A stretch of DNA of 16,494 bases from Acidobacteriota bacterium (GTDB taxonomy: Bacteria > Acidobacteriota > Terriglobia > Terriglobales > Acidobacteriaceae), in assembly GCA_021805955.1 (NCBI GenBank), contig JAJZDO010000431.1, forward strand, positions 1-16,494, written 5' to 3'. Made by a program: the position numbers and the translations under genes. The notes below the pieces were generated by a model, which had not been told where the DNA came from, did no database searches, and worked only from the letters and a program-made list of their open reading frames with translations. Each line of letters opens with the position of its first letter. Position 1 is the stretch's first letter. Shown in pieces: positions 14,326-16,494 of this stretch.

Positions 14326-16494
14326 TCAGTCGCCGGGTACGGCGGCCATCGCCTCATCGGTGGTGATCTCATCGCAAGCGATGCCGAGACACTCTCCGAG
14401 TTCATCGAACTTCTGTTTCCACTCCTGGTGCTGTTCCAGGGCATGGCCTGTCATCGTGTGTTCGGCACCGCGAAAAATTTCGTACCAAAGATTTTGCGCC
14501 TGCCAAAGATTCAGCTCAAAGGGCATCTCGCGCAGGACGCGCGCCAGGGTGAGTGCGCGGTCCAGGGCTTCCATGCCACCGGAGGTCATCTGCAGTTCCA
14601 CCATGGTGCGCTTCATCTTCTGATCTGCCTGATAGCTGAGGTCTGCTGCATCAAGCGCAATATCGTCTTCCGCGGCCATACGCAGCAGTTCCCGCACTCG
14701 TGAACTGTCCACAGCATCCTCATCGAGCGCGCGTTTAAGCCCCACGTTAATGGCGAATCCAGCAGCCAGAGTCAGCCCTTGCGGCTTGGGCAGTCCAGAG
14801 TGCGAAAGGTAATGCAGCAGACTGGAATGGTTCTCATAAATACCGGTCATGGATGATTCAATGTCGCGGAGCGCAGAGCGCAGGATGAGGTACACAATCC
14901 TCTGTTGTTCGTCGCGGAAAAGCGACCGCAACGAGTATTTGAGGTCATAGTTTCGGTCCAGCAGGCGGATGACTTCGGCGAAATCGGCACGCCCGACGAC
15001 CTTGCGCAAAGACTCTGTCAACTCGCCAAGCGCTTCGACGTCACCGGTGCGAAATGCCTTGACTCCAGCGGTAATATTCTGGTCGCCAAAGTGCATCACC
15101 GCATACGTGAATTCCTCAGCATGCCCGGTGATTTTGGACTGCAGGCGAACGTGGCCGAGCGCCAGTCGACCGTTGCCAGATGCCAGCGCCTCCTCGCCGA
15201 GCCGTCGGACTCGATAGCAGAACAACTCTGTCTCATCGGCAAACGAGGAGTAAACAGCACTAATCGCGTAATGGGCAGCTACCTGCTCCAGTGTCGTTTC
15301 CATGGGAAGCACACGCTCGCGGTAAATCTTCGCGCCGTCACTTTCGGCGGGTACGTTCGAATGTGCCTCAGCAAGTCTCTCCAGAAACTCTGTTTCAAGC
15401 GCCAGTGTGATCTCGCCGCTGAGAGCGCGCGCAAGTTGCAGCACCCGCGTCGCATAGGCAATCACCTGCACAGTTTCGATCCCGGAGATGTCGTCGAAAA
15501 ACCATCCGCAACTGGTGTACATCAGCTGCGTGTGCCGCTGCAATTCCATGAGGCCAAGCGCTTGCACGCGCTGCTCATGCGTGAGATTCCGCGATGCGTG
15601 AGTGCGCAGAAAATCCTCCACGCTGTCCTGACTGCGATCCATGATGACGGAGATGTAGGCGTCGCGCGCTGCCCACACATCGCGAAAGAACGGCGCTCCC
15701 ACCGTCTCAGTCAGGTTGGCCACGCCGTCTCTCACCTGGTCCAGCGCCTGACGCAACGGCCCGCGCCACTTCTGGTTCCATCCCGCGTGTCCACCGCTGC
15801 AACCGCAGTCGGAGCGCCAGCGCTCCACTCCGTGAGAGCAACTCCAGGAGGTGTTCTCCACAATCTCTGCTTCCATGGTTGGCGGATACTCGGCAAGAAA
15901 ACTGCCGTAGTTGGCCAGACCCACAGTGCTGTCCTGCTCCAGCAGTTTGAGCGCATAGCTCAGGGCCATCTCACCGTGTTTGTGGTGGTGGCCATAGCTT
16001 TCGCCGTCGGTCGCAATGTGGACAAGCTGCGCCTCAGTGCTTTCGCTGAAACCCGATTTGAGCCGGGACGCGAAAGCCTCACCGGAGTTGAGGAGTCCTT
16101 CAAAAGCCACTGCTCGCGAAATCGGCCCGTTGTAAAAAAACACCGCGAGCGCGCGTCCAGAAGCAAATCGCACGAGATAGGGACATGTCGTATCCACCAT
16201 CGTCTGTGCAGTTGTGCCCGGGGTTTCCAACCACTGGTCGGCTGCGGTGATCGCACCTGGAGGCAGCGTCAGCGGGTCAACACGTCGGCTTGTGCGCTCG
16301 GCTGAGGCTCGTTCAGCTCCGGTGCGCTCTGTGCCGCGTCGTTCATACTGAATTGCCCGCACCCTTCGGCACTGGTGAGGAGCAAGCACCGTGAAGCGGA
16401 TTCCTTCCTCGGCCAGCATCTCCAGTGTGCGGGTGTCAGCGGCGGTTTCTGCCAGCCACATCCCCTCTGGCATGTTTCCAAAGCGGGCCTTGTA
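14326..16494 (-). CDS. GH57/DUF3536 family protein, C-terminal part (5' end beyond window)
   Basis: 723 visible residues; the frame continues through the right edge (YKARFGN precedes the Met at 16473), so that Met is internal. MPEGMWLAETA carries the Glu expected as GH57 nucleophile (codon 16447-16449), and HIATDGESYGHHHKHGE carries the Asp expected as acid/base. Next come SCSHGVERWRSDCGC and GWNQKWRGPLR, then a long helical C-terminal region (DUF3536). The family is linked to alpha-glucan (glycogen-like) processing; the exact substrate is unknown. A short repetitive stretch (ERTGAERASAERTSRR) lies between the catalytic motifs. It converges on the Rieske gene with only 7 bp between stop codons. 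Confidence 0.88.
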   Translation of the reverse strand, partial: YKARFGNMPEGMWLAETAADTRTLEMLAEEGIRFTVLAPHQCRRVRAIQYERRGTERTGAERASAERTSRRVDPLTLPPGAITAADQWLETPGTTAQTMVDTTCPYLVRFASGRALAVFFYNGPISRAVAFEGLLNSGEAFASRLKSGFSESTEAQLVHIATDGESYGHHHKHGEMALSYALKLLEQDSTVGLANYGSFLAEYPPTMEAEIVENTSWSCSHGVERWRSDCGCSGGHAGWNQKWRGPLRQALDQVRDGVANLTETVGAPFFRDVWAARDAYISVIMDRSQDSVEDFLRTHASRNLTHEQRVQALGLMELQRHTQLMYTSCGWFFDDISGIETVQVIAYATRVLQLARALSGEITLALETEFLERLAEAHSNVPAESDGAKIYRERVLPMETTLEQVAAHYAISAVYSSFADETELFCYRVRRLGEEALASGNGRLALGHVRLQSKITGHAEEFTYAVMHFGDQNITAGVKAFRTGDVEALGELTESLRKVVGRADFAEVIRLLDRNYDLKYSLRSLFRDEQQRIVYLILRSALRDIESSMTGIYENHSSLLHYLSHSGLPKPQGLTLAAGFAINVGLKRALDEDAVDSSRVRELLRMAAEDDIALDAADLSYQADQKMKRTMVELQMTSGGMEALDRALTLARVLREMPFELNLWQAQNLWYEIFRGAEHTMTGHALEQHQEWKQKFDELGECLGIACDEITTDEAMAAVPGD

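Noticed and set aside
14905..16305. 466-aa plus-strand open frame
   Set aside because: It is the antisense shadow of the GH57/DUF3536 gene, whose motifs are unmistakable on the minus strand.

Overview
The window looks like a chromosomal segment of an acidobacterium, most likely of the Terriglobia/Acidobacteriaceae type. This rests on the combination of families: a NirA with an N-terminal extension, a HemD-GAF-ANTAR fusion, an HpnI glycosyltransferase, a PagL-type remnant and a GH57/DUF3536 protein, together with roughly 60 % GC in the core genes. The assignment is inference; no rRNA or marker gene is present.

Positions 1-9262 form a nitrate assimilation locus. On the minus strand lie the 5' part of a nitrite reductase gene (nirA, cut by the window edge), a possible small gene just upstream of it, a gap holding a 115-bp palindromic element, and a regulator that fuses a uroporphyrinogen-III-synthase-like domain, a GAF domain and an RNA-binding ANTAR domain. 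Divergently on the plus strand, after a 742-bp intergenic region rich in hairpins, is a four-gene operon: a fused DmsB/DmsC-like iron-sulfur and membrane-anchor subunit, the molybdopterin nitrate reductase NasA, a truncated haemoglobin, and a NarK-type nitrate/nitrite transporter. The proposed scheme is that NarK imports nitrate, the membrane-anchored NasA complex reduces it to nitrite, NirA reduces nitrite to ammonium using sirohaem, the haemoglobin handles NO, and the HemD-GAF-ANTAR protein controls expression by antitermination in the long leaders.

Positions 9263-10111 are a decay zone: a frameshifted IS481-family transposase fragment (minus strand) abuts a lipid A deacylase (PagL-like) gene that has lost its 5' half.

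Positions 10112-14318 are four plus-strand genes. An HpnI-like glycosyltransferase and a Rieske oxygenase of the pheophorbide-oxygenase type, both about two-thirds GC in sampled lines, flank a tightly coupled two-gene module nearer half GC. The module encodes a 136-aa protein of unknown function and a 457-aa protein whose C-terminus resembles ImmA/IrrE but has lost every metal-binding residue. This module is the best candidate for an undescribed system; the HemD-GAF-ANTAR circuit is the best candidate for an undescribed regulatory mechanism. A convergent minus-strand GH57/DUF3536 gene, open at the window edge, fills the rest.
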